This document shows positions 18,546 to 27,422 of a DNA stretch of 64,000 nt, piece by piece. The notes below the pieces were generated by a model. That model did not search any database. It saw nothing but the letters and a program-made list of their open reading frames with translations, and had not been told where the DNA came from. Every line of letters begins with the position of its first letter. Position 1 is the stretch's first letter. Made by a program: the position numbers and the translations under genes. Origin of the DNA: Thiosocius sp963759055 (GTDB lineage Bacteria; Pseudomonadota; Gammaproteobacteria; Chromatiales; Chromatiaceae); assembly GCA_963759055.1 (NCBI GenBank), contig CAVWYD010000013.1, positions 62,001 through 126,000 on the forward strand, written 5' to 3'.

Positions 18546-20285
18546 TCATTCCTCGCCGTAGATATAACGAAACCGCTTGCTGATCGAATAAGGAAACACA
18601 TCCCGTTGCCTTCCATTACTTATGTCCTGCTGAACGCCCTTCCAGTAATCCGCATCCAGAAGATCGCGGTGGTGCTGCATAAAAGGCTTGCGAAGCTCGG
18701 GATCGATCAGCAGGAAGCTCGCAAATTCTTCGGGAAAGACATCATTGGGGGCAACCGAGTACCAGGGCTCCGCAGCCATCTCGTCTTCGGGGGTGCGCGG
18801 TGGTGGTATATGCCGGAAGTTCATTTCGGTCATGAACTCGATCTCGTCATAATCGTAAAAGATTACACGACCGTGACTGGTTACACCGAAGTTCTTGTAT
18901 AGGAGATCACCAGGGAAGATATTTGCTGCAGCCATTTCCTTGACCGCATTGCCGAAACCAATTACTGCATCCTCCTTCTGTTCTTTCGACGCTGACTGGA
19001 AAAACAGATTGAGTGGATCCAGTCGGCGTTCGATATACAGATGCCGCACGATGACTTTGTCGCCTTCGATCTCGAGACTCTTGCCACACCTCTCCGTGAG
19101 TTCAGCCATCAGACGGTCGCTGATCCGCGCAACCGGGAAAGCCGCATAGGAATACTCCAGCGTATCCGCCATGCGACCCACCCTGTCATGCATCTTTACG
19201 ATCTGGTACTTGCGTTTGACCGTCGCCCTGTCGACCTCTTTCGGTGGCTTAAAGTAATCGTTGATCACTTTGAACACATAGGGATAGGACGGCATGGTGA
19301 ATACGGTCATCACCATGCCCTTTACACCCGGTGCCATGTCGAGCTGATCGGTTGAGTGCGAAAGGTGATGCAAAAAGTCGCGGTAAAAATCGGTTTTTCC
19401 CTGCTTCTGCAGACCGATCGCGGTATACAGATCGGCTTTGGTTTTGGTCGGCAGCATCCGGTTGAGAAAATAAACTACCGCAGCGGGCGTGGTCGTCTCG
19501 ACCATGAAATAAGCGCGCGCAAAGCTGAACAGATTGGCGATGTCATCACCATCCATCAACAGCGTATCGACGTACACCTGTCCTCTGCCGTTGTTCAGGA
19601 TCGGAATGACAAAAGGAAAGACATCGGCACCGTTGATCGCACGACCAACAATATAGGCCGCCTTGTTGCGGTAGAAAGGTGCGCGCAGTACCTGCAGATG
19701 GAAGTGTTTGCGTAACTCCATGCCTGTCAGCTGTCGCTTCTTGACATGAGCAACCAGGTGCCGGACATCGCGATTGATGTCCTCGAACTCCAGGTCACAA
19801 TTGCAGGCGTTGAGTATGGTGCGTACTGACTGCGTCAGACCCTGCCGGGTCGGATAATAGCTGTCGTAGACCGGATCACTATCGTCGAGAAATTCGGTGG
19901 ACAGTCCCGGCCTTACAAATATGTTGTCGTTGTTGTAATAACGTCGGTGAAACAGCCAGGTGAACACCGAATTGTAGAAGGTCTCAGCCAGTTCCGGCTG
20001 CTTGTGTTCATACAGGAGACCGATGTAACGCAGTTTGACCTCGCGCCACAATTCCTCATCAACCTCGTTTTCGAGATTGAATTCCTGCTTCAGGCGGGCA
20101 GTTGCCTCGGTGACCCGCTGGGTGTAAAGATTGATCCGGTCACTGGCCGCCTGACGCTGGCCCTGCCAGTCACAGGTGTCGAAACGTTGCTTCGCAGCCG
20201 CCGTTATCTCGAGAAAGATTCGATAATGCCGGTTGAATCCATCGAGAATCGTTTCTGCAATGCGACGGGCATTGAGTTCAGTCAT
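18546..20285 (-). CDS. aceK: isocitrate dehydrogenase kinase/phosphatase
   Basis: AceK phosphorylates and inactivates isocitrate dehydrogenase so that isocitrate flows into the glyoxylate shunt, and also removes the phosphate. The protein matches throughout, with LNARRIAETILDGFNRHYRIF at the start (residues 3 onward) and the kinase-lobe VFTMPSYPYVFKVINDYFKPPK later. The ATG at 20285 gives 579 residues, the family length. A GTG at 20405 with AGGA 8 bases upstream would add 40 residues and is a real alternative. The gene lies between aceA and rraA. Confidence 0.92.
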   Translation of the reverse strand: MTELNARRIAETILDGFNRHYRIFLEITAAAKQRFDTCDWQGQRQAASDRINLYTQRVTEATARLKQEFNLENEVDEELWREVKLRYIGLLYEHKQPELAETFYNSVFTWLFHRRYYNNDNIFVRPGLSTEFLDDSDPVYDSYYPTRQGLTQSVRTILNACNCDLEFEDINRDVRHLVAHVKKRQLTGMELRKHFHLQVLRAPFYRNKAAYIVGRAINGADVFPFVIPILNNGRGQVYVDTLLMDGDDIANLFSFARAYFMVETTTPAAVVYFLNRMLPTKTKADLYTAIGLQKQGKTDFYRDFLHHLSHSTDQLDMAPGVKGMVMTVFTMPSYPYVFKVINDYFKPPKEVDRATVKRKYQIVKMHDRVGRMADTLEYSYAAFPVARISDRLMAELTERCGKSLEIEGDKVIVRHLYIERRLDPLNLFFQSASKEQKEDAVIGFGNAVKEMAAANIFPGDLLYKNFGVTSHGRVIFYDYDEIEFMTEMNFRHIPPPRTPEDEMAAEPWYSVAPNDVFPEEFASFLLIDPELRKPFMQHHRDLLDADYWKGVQQDISNGRQRDVFPYSISKRFRYIYGEE

Positions 20286-20499
20286 GCTTGAGCGATCAGT
20301 CGAGCCGGCCATTCGCGTGGCCAATGCGGAGCGCACCAGGGAACCCACATCACCCTCGGCGGACGTCATGGTAGCACCGTCTAAATCCGGCATGGGTTCG
20401 GACACGGAAAAAATCCTACATGTAACCGGCAGGACTCGGGACCGGACCGGCGGGAGTGGCAAAACGCCACACGACTGCCGGACCGGCCCCCTCGCTTGT

Positions 20500-21807
20500 T
20501 CAGCCGAACTGCTCTTCTTCGGTGGAACCGGTCAGTGCGGTAACAGAAGAGGCGCCACCCTGGATAACCGTGGTCACGTCGTCGAAATAGCCAGCACCGA
20601 CTTCCTGCTGATGAGACACAAAGGTGTAACCCCTTTCACGCGCGGCGAATTCCGGCTCCTGAACCATCTCGGTGTAGTGCTTCATGCCTTCGCCGCCTGC
20701 GTATGCGTGAGCGAACTGGAAGGTGTTGTACCAATTGATATGGATACCGGCGAGCGTGATGAACTGGTACTTGTAGCCCAGATCAGACAGCTCTTCCTGG
20801 AACGAAGCAATCTGGGAGTCAGACAGGTTCTTTTTCCAGTTGAATGACGGCGAGCAGTTGTAGGACAACAGCTGACCGGGATTCTCGGCCAGGACGGCCT
20901 GGGCGAATTCCCGCGCAAAGCCGATGTCCGGGGTACCTGTCTCACACCAGACCAGGTCGGCGTAAGGCGCATAAGCAATACCACGACTGATCGCCTGTTC
21001 CAGACCGTTCTTAACGCGGTAGAAACCCTCTGCGGTACGCTCACCGGTCAGGAACGGTTTGTCGTTTTCGTCGAAATCAGAGGTCACCAGGTTGGCTGCT
21101 TCCGCGTCGGTACGGGCCAGGACGATGCTTGGCACACCCATGACGTCTGCTGCGAAACGCGCAGCGATCAGCTTCTGTACAGCCTCCGAAGTCGGAACCA
21201 GGACCTTGCCACCCATGTGGCCACACTTCTTGACCGCAGCGAGCTGGTCTTCGAAGTGAACGCCTGCAGCGCCCGCGGAAATCATGTTCTTCATCAGTTC
21301 GAACGCGTTGAGCACGCCACCGAAACCGGCTTCGGCATCGGCCACGATCGGCAGGAAGTAGTCGACGTATTCTTCATCACCCGGATTCACACCGCGGCCC
21401 CACTGGATCTCGTCGGCGCGCTTGAAGGTGTTGTTGATGCGACGAACCATGGTCGGAACAGAGTCGTAGGCATACAGCGACTGGTCTGGGTACATGGTCT
21501 CGGAGGTGTTGCCGTCGGCAGCGACCTGCCAGCCCGACAGATACACGGCCTCCAGCCCGGCTTTGGCCTGCTGCATCGCCTGGCCGGCGGTTATGGCACC
21601 GAAGGCGTTCACATAGCCTTTCTTGGCACCGCCGTTGATCTTTTGCCAGAGTTTTTCGGCGCCGCGACGGGCCAGGGTGTGCTCGGGCTGGATGGAACCA
21701 CGCAGACGCACGACGTCTTCGGCGCTGTAACCACGCCTGACGTTTGCCCAACGCGGATTCTCGGACCAATCTTTTTCCAGTGCCTTGATCTGTTCTTCTC
21801 GGGTCAT
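20500..21807 (-). CDS. aceA: isocitrate lyase
   Basis: A 435-residue isocitrate lyase, splitting isocitrate into glyoxylate and succinate. The catalytic signature KKCGHMGGKVLVPTSEAVQ and the NCSPSFNWKK segment are intact. GGGAG lies 9 bases before the ATG at 21807, which gives the E. coli-like start MTREEQIKALEKDW. First gene of a likely aceA-aceK-rraA operon. A near-perfect TGC/GCA dyad about 85 bases upstream may be a regulator site. Confidence 0.97.
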   Translation of the reverse strand: MTREEQIKALEKDWSENPRWANVRRGYSAEDVVRLRGSIQPEHTLARRGAEKLWQKINGGAKKGYVNAFGAITAGQAMQQAKAGLEAVYLSGWQVAADGNTSETMYPDQSLYAYDSVPTMVRRINNTFKRADEIQWGRGVNPGDEEYVDYFLPIVADAEAGFGGVLNAFELMKNMISAGAAGVHFEDQLAAVKKCGHMGGKVLVPTSEAVQKLIAARFAADVMGVPSIVLARTDAEAANLVTSDFDENDKPFLTGERTAEGFYRVKNGLEQAISRGIAYAPYADLVWCETGTPDIGFAREFAQAVLAENPGQLLSYNCSPSFNWKKNLSDSQIASFQEELSDLGYKYQFITLAGIHINWYNTFQFAHAYAGGEGMKHYTEMVQEPEFAARERGYTFVSHQQEVGAGYFDDVTTVIQGGASSVTALTGSTEEEQFG

Positions 21808-22129
21808 GGATCTAACTCCCGTCTTTGCCATCTGTCTTATGGAATTTGCGCCGAGCCGGATAACCGCCTCGAATCAGCAATACGCATTTTTTGCTGCATT
21901 GCAGCAATCCAGTAAAACTAACCCTACCACCGGATTCAATCAATCAGAAAAACCGCTAGCTAATGGGGATATAGATCCACTCGATAAAATTACTTTTACT
22001 ATAAAGAACAGAGGGTTATTCTAATTTTCACAATTTTGTGCGGCGCATCATAGGGAATAAATGGAGAGCATTGATAAACCCTATCGTCGGGCCCACCCCC
22101 TACCCGGGGAGCGGGCCCGAAAAAGTCGC
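21808..22129. other. intergenic region holding the aceA promoter
   Basis: About 320 bases with no credible gene. The stretch 21950-22045 is strongly AT-rich compared with the surroundings and should hold the leftward aceA promoter; I could not settle a unique -10/-35. The dyad at 21891-21907 is listed separately. A GC-rich inverted repeat at 22088-22119 just beyond the malic enzyme stop has no T-run on the coding strand's 3' side, so I do not call a terminator. Confidence 0.5.
21891..21907. promoter_or_regulatory. TGC/GCA dyad upstream of aceA (PhaR-like site?)
   Basis: TTGCTGCATTGCAGCAA has perfect 8-base arms around a central T. It lies 84 bases before the aceA start. It resembles the TGC/GCA-rich dyads reported for the PHA regulator PhaR and the ones between phaE and phaA in this window. 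The regulator is inferred, not shown. Confidence 0.5.
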
Positions 22130-23872
22130 TCACAATGCAGTTTCGGCTGCCACGGTGGGCAGGTATCTCGGGTGCCAGACGCGGGACCGGACAAAATCAC
22201 TGATCATCCCCAGGTCTTCGCCATCGAGGTCGGTCCGGCTGGCGGACCCATCTAACAGGGCCGTTGACAGCACCTGTGTGGCGACGACCATGCTGACCTG
22301 CTGCAGATCCCTGATTGGCGGAAAGATTCTACCCAGGCCGTGGTAGTGCTTGTTGGTGTACTCGGCCAGGGCAAAGGCCGATTCGATGATCATGGCTTCA
22401 GTGATGCGTTTGCAACGACCGAGAATTGCCGCAAAACCGATGCCGGGAAACACGAAGGCATTATTACCCTGCCCGATCAGGTAAGTACGGCCTTCGTAGT
22501 GTACATCGGGGAACGGGCTGCCCGTCGCGATGATTGCCTTGCCATCGGTCCACCTGATCAGATCGTCTGGCAGGGCCTCGCAGTTGGAGGTGGGGTTGGA
22601 CAGCGGGAAGATGATCGGGCGCTCGGTGTTCTCGGCCATCTGCCGGATAAGCGGCTCGTTGAACAGCCCACTGACGCCGGTCAGGCCAAGCAGGATAGTC
22701 GGCCGGGCCTGGGTGACAACTTCCAGCAGGGAGGGTATTTCGCCGTCAATCGACCAGTCTGCACAGGTCTCTTGAAACTGGCTGACCTTCAACTGGTACT
22801 GCTGGGCGTGAACGTTTTCCACGACCAGGCCGTCGGCATCCATGACGAACATCTGGCGACGCGCCTGCTCTCTGCTCAGGCCCTCGTGCACGAGGCCATC
22901 CTGTATCGCTTGGGCGACGCCGATACCACCAGCCCCCGCCCCCACGACTACAATTGTTTGATTGGTCAGCTTCTCGCCCTTGAGCCTGCAGGCCGCGATC
23001 AGACCGGCCAGGGTCACCGCGCCGGTCCCCTGAATGTCATCATTGAACGACGGCACATTTTTCTTGTAGCGCTCGAGTACCTTGAACGCCACGTCCTTGG
23101 AGAAGTCCTCCCACTGGATGATGCTCTTGGGCCAGCGACGTTCGACCGCTTCCACAAAGCGATCCAATAGATCGAAATACTGGTCCCCCTTCAACCGCTT
23201 CTGATGCACACCGAGATAGTCTGGATCGACCAACAGCTCCTTGCGATCGGTACCCACATCGATGTTTACCGGCATGGTATGGAAGGGGCTGACACCGGAG
23301 CCCGCGGTATACAGGGCCAGTTTCCCGATACAGATCGCCAGACCCCCGTGTCCCTGATCACCGATACCGAGAATGGCGGACGAGTCGGTCGCCACCACCA
23401 TACGCACATCATGCAGGGGATAGTCCTCGAGGATCTGGTCGATATGGTCGATATTGCGCGGTGAAACCGTAATGCCACGTGGCGCCTGATAAAGCGCACT
23501 GTACTGCTGCACCGCCTTGCCAACGGTCGGTGTATAGACGATCGGCATCATTTCCTCGAGATGCTGCTGCAGCAGCGCAAAAAAAATCACCTCGGAGCGC
23601 TCCTGGGTGGCACGCAGGAACTGATATTTGGCGATATCGTCGGGTTCACGGATGAAGGTTCGGTAGGCCCTTGCCACCTGCTGCTCCAGGGTGGCCACCT
23701 GCGGTGGCAGTGAACCCTCCAGCCCCAGCTCACGCCGCTCCTTCTCCGTGAATGCCGTCCCCTTGTTGGTCGCCGCCAGGCGCAACAGCGCGGGGCCACG
23801 CAGGTTGACCTCAAGGTAACCATGGCCGTCGCTGTCGTGTTTGTAGCTGAAATAGGGGCTGATTCTAGCCAT
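22130..23872 (-). CDS. NAD(P)-dependent malic enzyme (large, MaeA/SfcA-like)
   Basis: A 580-residue malic enzyme decarboxylating malate to pyruvate. It has the SfcA-like signatures MPIVYTPTVGKAVQQYSALY, VVATDSSAILGIGDQGHGG and FNDDIQGTGAVTLAGLIAACR, and the nucleotide fold VVVGAGAGGIGVAQAI. The acidic cofactor-binding pattern that would decide NAD or NADP cannot be judged safely by eye; relatives of this length are mostly NAD-linked. It follows glcB by 14 bases: glcB makes malate and this enzyme turns it into pyruvate, feeding ppsA. Confidence 0.9.
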   Translation of the reverse strand: MARISPYFSYKHDSDGHGYLEVNLRGPALLRLAATNKGTAFTEKERRELGLEGSLPPQVATLEQQVARAYRTFIREPDDIAKYQFLRATQERSEVIFFALLQQHLEEMMPIVYTPTVGKAVQQYSALYQAPRGITVSPRNIDHIDQILEDYPLHDVRMVVATDSSAILGIGDQGHGGLAICIGKLALYTAGSGVSPFHTMPVNIDVGTDRKELLVDPDYLGVHQKRLKGDQYFDLLDRFVEAVERRWPKSIIQWEDFSKDVAFKVLERYKKNVPSFNDDIQGTGAVTLAGLIAACRLKGEKLTNQTIVVVGAGAGGIGVAQAIQDGLVHEGLSREQARRQMFVMDADGLVVENVHAQQYQLKVSQFQETCADWSIDGEIPSLLEVVTQARPTILLGLTGVSGLFNEPLIRQMAENTERPIIFPLSNPTSNCEALPDDLIRWTDGKAIIATGSPFPDVHYEGRTYLIGQGNNAFVFPGIGFAAILGRCKRITEAMIIESAFALAEYTNKHYHGLGRIFPPIRDLQQVSMVVATQVLSTALLDGSASRTDLDGEDLGMISDFVRSRVWHPRYLPTVAAETAL

Positions 23873-23886
23873 GGTCTCTCCGGGGG

Positions 23887-26082
23887 TCAGGCGGTCTGTG
23901 CAAGCGAGGCTTTCAGTTCGATGCGCCTCGCATGCAACACCGGCTCCGTGTAGCCGTTGGGCTGCACACGCCCCTTCAGGACAAGATCGAGCGCAGCCTT
24001 GAAGGCGATGCCATCGAATTCAGGCGCCATGGGCCGGTAATCCGGGTCCGCTGCATTCTGCTTGTCGACGACCTCGGCCATCCGTTTGAAGGTCTCCATC
24101 ACCTGTGCCTCGTCGCAGATACCATGATGCAGCCAGTTGGCCATGTGCTGGCTGGAGATCCGCAGCGTAGCACGGTCCTCCATCAAGCCGACATCATGGA
24201 TATCCGGCACCTTTGAGCAGCCAACACCGTGGTCGATCCAGCGTACGACATAGCCGAGGATCCCCTGCGCATTGTTGTCCAGCTCACGCTGAATCTGCTT
24301 TGCATTGAGCGCCGATGGATCGCTCATCATCGGCGGCGTGAGAATATCGTCCAGGCTGGCACGCTGGCGTGACTCGAGCTCCACCTGACGATCGAATACA
24401 TCGATATCATGATAGTGCATGGCATGCAGGGTTGCCGCGGTCGGAGACGGTACCCAGGCGCAATTGGCGCCGGCCTGAGGGTGACTTACCTTGGTCTGGA
24501 TCATGTTTGCCATCTGGTCGGGAATTGGCCACATACCCTTGCCGATCTGGGCACGCCCGGACAGGCCGCAGGCCAGACCGATGTCTACGTTCCAGTCTTC
24601 GTAGGCAGCGATCCATTTCTGATCCTTGATCTCGGCCTTCGGCAGGACCGGTCCCAGCTCCATGCTTGTATGGATCTCGTCGCCGGTGCGATCCAGGAAG
24701 CCCGTATTGATGAAGATCAGGCGCTCGCTCGCCTCCCGGATACACTCCTTGAGATTGACCGTGGTGCGTCTTTCCTCGTCCATGATTCCGACCTTGAGCG
24801 TGTTGCGCGGGAGACCGAGCGCATCTTCGACCCGGTCAAACAGCGCATTTGTAAAGGCGACCTCTTCCGGGCCATGCATTTTCGGCTTGACGATATACAT
24901 GCTTCCGCTTCGCGAATTGCGATAACGCCCGTTCCCGCGCAGATCGTGCATGGCTATCAGTCCGGTCACCATGGCATCGAGGATCCCTTCCGGCACCTCA
25001 TTGCCGGCCCCATCGAGCACCGCCTCATTGGTCATCAGGTGACCGACGTTGCGCACAAGCATGAGGCTCCGCCCCTGCAGGATCAGCTGGCCGCCGCGCG
25101 CGGCGGTGTATGCACGGTCCGGGTTCAGTTCACGTTTGAGCGGTTTGCCCTGCTTGTAGAAGGTCTCGGTTAGATCGCCGCGCATCAGGCCCAGCCAGTT
25201 CGCGTACACCTGCACCTTGTCCTCGGCGTCCACAGCGGCAACAGAGTCCTCGCAGTCCATGATGGTCGTGATGGCCGATTCCATCTGAACGTCACGGATC
25301 CCCGCCGGATGCAGTTCGGCGACAGGGTGGTCACGATCGATCAGGATATCAATGTGCAGGCCATGATTGCATAACAGGACGCTGCTCAGCTGGCCGTCTT
25401 CCTCACGGTAACCGGCAAATTCTGCGGGGTTGACCAGACCGGTGGTCACACCGCTGCTCAGTGTTGCCGACAGTCCCTTATGGTCGTTGAAACTGGCCAG
25501 CGAATAGGCCGTCACGTCGGCGTGCGAACCGTCGGTCAGGGGCACCGCGTCATCCAGAAATTCGGCGACATGGGCAACCACGGCGGCACCGCGCTTTTTG
25601 TTGAAGCTGAGTCCCTTCTCCAGCCCATCGTCTTCAGGGATTACGTCCGTGCCGTAGAAGGCATCGTACAGACTGCCCCAACGGGCGTTTGCAGCGTTCA
25701 GCGCGTAGCGTGCGTTGTTGACCGGGACCACCAGCTGCGGACCTGCGATCGTGGCGATCTCTTCATCCACGTTTTCGGTGCTGATCCGGAACGGCTCGCC
25801 TTCGGGCACCAGGTAGCCGATCTCGCTCAGAAATGCCTTGTAGGCAGCCATGTCGATCGCTTTGCCGCGATGATCCCGACACCAGCTATCGAGTTTTTCC
25901 TGCATACGATCCCGTTTTTCCAGCAAGGCCCGGTTAACCGGTGAAAGATCCGCAACGATCTTGTCAAAACCGGCCCAATAGGCATCGGGCTCGACACCGG
26001 TGCCCGGAAGGGCTTTCTCCACAATGAATTCGTAAAGTGTTTTCGCAACCTGCAAATCACCCACGGATACGCGCTCTGTCAT
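23887..26082 (-). CDS. glcB: malate synthase G
   Basis: A 731-residue malate synthase of the large G isoform, condensing glyoxylate with acetyl-CoA. The TIM-barrel segment GLMRGDLTETFYKQGK, the catalytic MDEERRTTVNLKECI, and the C-terminal MHYHDIDVFDRQ are all in place. The start MTERVSVGDLQVAKTLYEFI is family-like. With aceA it completes the glyoxylate shunt. It heads a two-gene operon with the malic enzyme. The 246 bases upstream show no gene, only the phaC terminator at their far end. Confidence 0.96.
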   Translation of the reverse strand: MTERVSVGDLQVAKTLYEFIVEKALPGTGVEPDAYWAGFDKIVADLSPVNRALLEKRDRMQEKLDSWCRDHRGKAIDMAAYKAFLSEIGYLVPEGEPFRISTENVDEEIATIAGPQLVVPVNNARYALNAANARWGSLYDAFYGTDVIPEDDGLEKGLSFNKKRGAAVVAHVAEFLDDAVPLTDGSHADVTAYSLASFNDHKGLSATLSSGVTTGLVNPAEFAGYREEDGQLSSVLLCNHGLHIDILIDRDHPVAELHPAGIRDVQMESAITTIMDCEDSVAAVDAEDKVQVYANWLGLMRGDLTETFYKQGKPLKRELNPDRAYTAARGGQLILQGRSLMLVRNVGHLMTNEAVLDGAGNEVPEGILDAMVTGLIAMHDLRGNGRYRNSRSGSMYIVKPKMHGPEEVAFTNALFDRVEDALGLPRNTLKVGIMDEERRTTVNLKECIREASERLIFINTGFLDRTGDEIHTSMELGPVLPKAEIKDQKWIAAYEDWNVDIGLACGLSGRAQIGKGMWPIPDQMANMIQTKVSHPQAGANCAWVPSPTAATLHAMHYHDIDVFDRQVELESRQRASLDDILTPPMMSDPSALNAKQIQRELDNNAQGILGYVVRWIDHGVGCSKVPDIHDVGLMEDRATLRISSQHMANWLHHGICDEAQVMETFKRMAEVVDKQNAADPDYRPMAPEFDGIAFKAALDLVLKGRVQPNGYTEPVLHARRIELKASLAQTA

Positions 26083-26270
26083 GACAAAACTTCCCTAAAT
26101 TACGACTGACCGATACGTGTAGCCTAAGAGTCCTGAGCACGAAGTTCTTATAGGTAATCCGGCGACCTCATCATTTGCGAGGGCAATTGTCGGGCGGCAA
26201 CGGATGCTGAGGTGCATAGTTTAGGTCGCTGCAGGGTGGTGAAACGGGTACCTCGGTGGCCAACAGGCAC

Positions 26271-26302
26271 AAAAAACGGCCTGCCGCAGATGCGGCAGGC
26301 CG
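26271..26302 (-). terminator. Rho-independent terminator after phaC
   Basis: An 11-bp perfect GC-rich stem (arms GGCCTGCCGC/GCGGCAGGCC plus one outer pair, 4-base loop) lies 27 bases beyond the phaC stop and is followed, reading leftward, by TTTTTT. Confidence 0.9.
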
Positions 26303-26328
26303 GTCTCTAATGAAGTACGCAGCGCGGT

Positions 26329-27390
26329 TTAGCGCTTGTTCAACCAATCACCGATCGAGGGTGGGATCAGCTTCTGCGCCTTGCCACTGACGTAGATACC
26401 GATATGGCCACCCGGAAAGGACAGTTCCGTATAGTCCTTGCTGCCAATATACTTCTTCATCGCCCTCGAGGCGTCCGGCGGCACCAGGTGGTCCTGCTCG
26501 GCAAACACGTTCAACACCGGCACGGTGACGTTGCCCAGGTCTACGGTGTAATCACCGATCTCCACCTCGCCCTTCATCAGTTTGTTTTCCTGGAAAAAGT
26601 CCTTGGCAAACTGGCGGAATGTCTCACCGGCCTGGTCGGGGCTGTCGAATATCCATTTTTCCATGCGCATGAAGTTTTTCAGTGCCTTGGGATTGTCCAT
26701 CAGATCCACGACACCCAGATACTTCTGCGCCATCAGCTGGTAGGGCTTAAGGTTAAGGAAGGTCCAGTTCAGCATCTCGCCAGGGATATTGCCCTGAGTG
26801 TCGACCAGAAGATCGATGTCAATGTTCTGAACCCAATGACTTAGCATGTTATCCGGGGTCTGAAAATCGACCGGCGTAACCATGGTCACCAGGTTTCGGA
26901 CTTTTTCCGGATGCATTGAGCTATAGCAAAGGCTGAATGCACCACCCTGACAGATACCCAGGATGTTGATCTTTTTGACACGGTGACGCTTGGCGATCAC
27001 ATCAACACAACGATCGAGATAACCATTCAGATAATCATCGATGGTGAGAAAGCGATCCGCCTCGTCCGGGTAACCCCAATCGATTAGATATACGTCCTGG
27101 CCCGCATCCAGCAGACCGCGGATGGTCGAGCGGTTTTCCTGCAGGTCGGTCATGTACGGACGATTGACCAGCGCGTACACAATCAGCAGCGGAGTCTTGT
27201 TTGTGGCAGCTTTTTCGCCCTTGTAGCGATAAAGCACCATCTTGTCTTCTTTGTAGACGGCTTCTTTGGGCGTGACACCACTGGGGATATCGCCCACGTC
27301 CATCAGATGGCCAACACCCTGAGCCAGCTTTTCGTTAAAGCCACGCGCCTCGTTGAGGATCGCGTCGGGACGCATTTTGAATGGAATCAT
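26329..27390 (-). CDS. phaC: class III poly(3-hydroxyalkanoate) synthase subunit PhaC
   Basis: A 353-residue catalytic subunit of the two-subunit PHA synthase. The lipase-like box GICQGG puts the nucleophilic Cys at 147, with Asp300 (AEQDHLVP) and His329 (FPGGHIGIY) completing the triad. Size and sequence fit class III PhaC (about 355 residues), which needs PhaE. It polymerises 3-hydroxybutyryl-CoA at the granule surface. phaE lies 32 bases upstream in the same direction, and a strong terminator follows. Confidence 0.97.
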   Translation of the reverse strand: MIPFKMRPDAILNEARGFNEKLAQGVGHLMDVGDIPSGVTPKEAVYKEDKMVLYRYKGEKAATNKTPLLIVYALVNRPYMTDLQENRSTIRGLLDAGQDVYLIDWGYPDEADRFLTIDDYLNGYLDRCVDVIAKRHRVKKINILGICQGGAFSLCYSSMHPEKVRNLVTMVTPVDFQTPDNMLSHWVQNIDIDLLVDTQGNIPGEMLNWTFLNLKPYQLMAQKYLGVVDLMDNPKALKNFMRMEKWIFDSPDQAGETFRQFAKDFFQENKLMKGEVEIGDYTVDLGNVTVPVLNVFAEQDHLVPPDASRAMKKYIGSKDYTELSFPGGHIGIYVSGKAQKLIPPSIGDWLNKR

Positions 27391-27422
27391 TTTTGTAAAA
27401 CCCTTTTGATCTTGGTTCGCAA

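Noticed and set aside
22088..22119. GC-rich hairpin after the malic enzyme stop as a terminator
   Set aside because: No T-run follows the stem on the minus strand; the A-run is on the wrong side.
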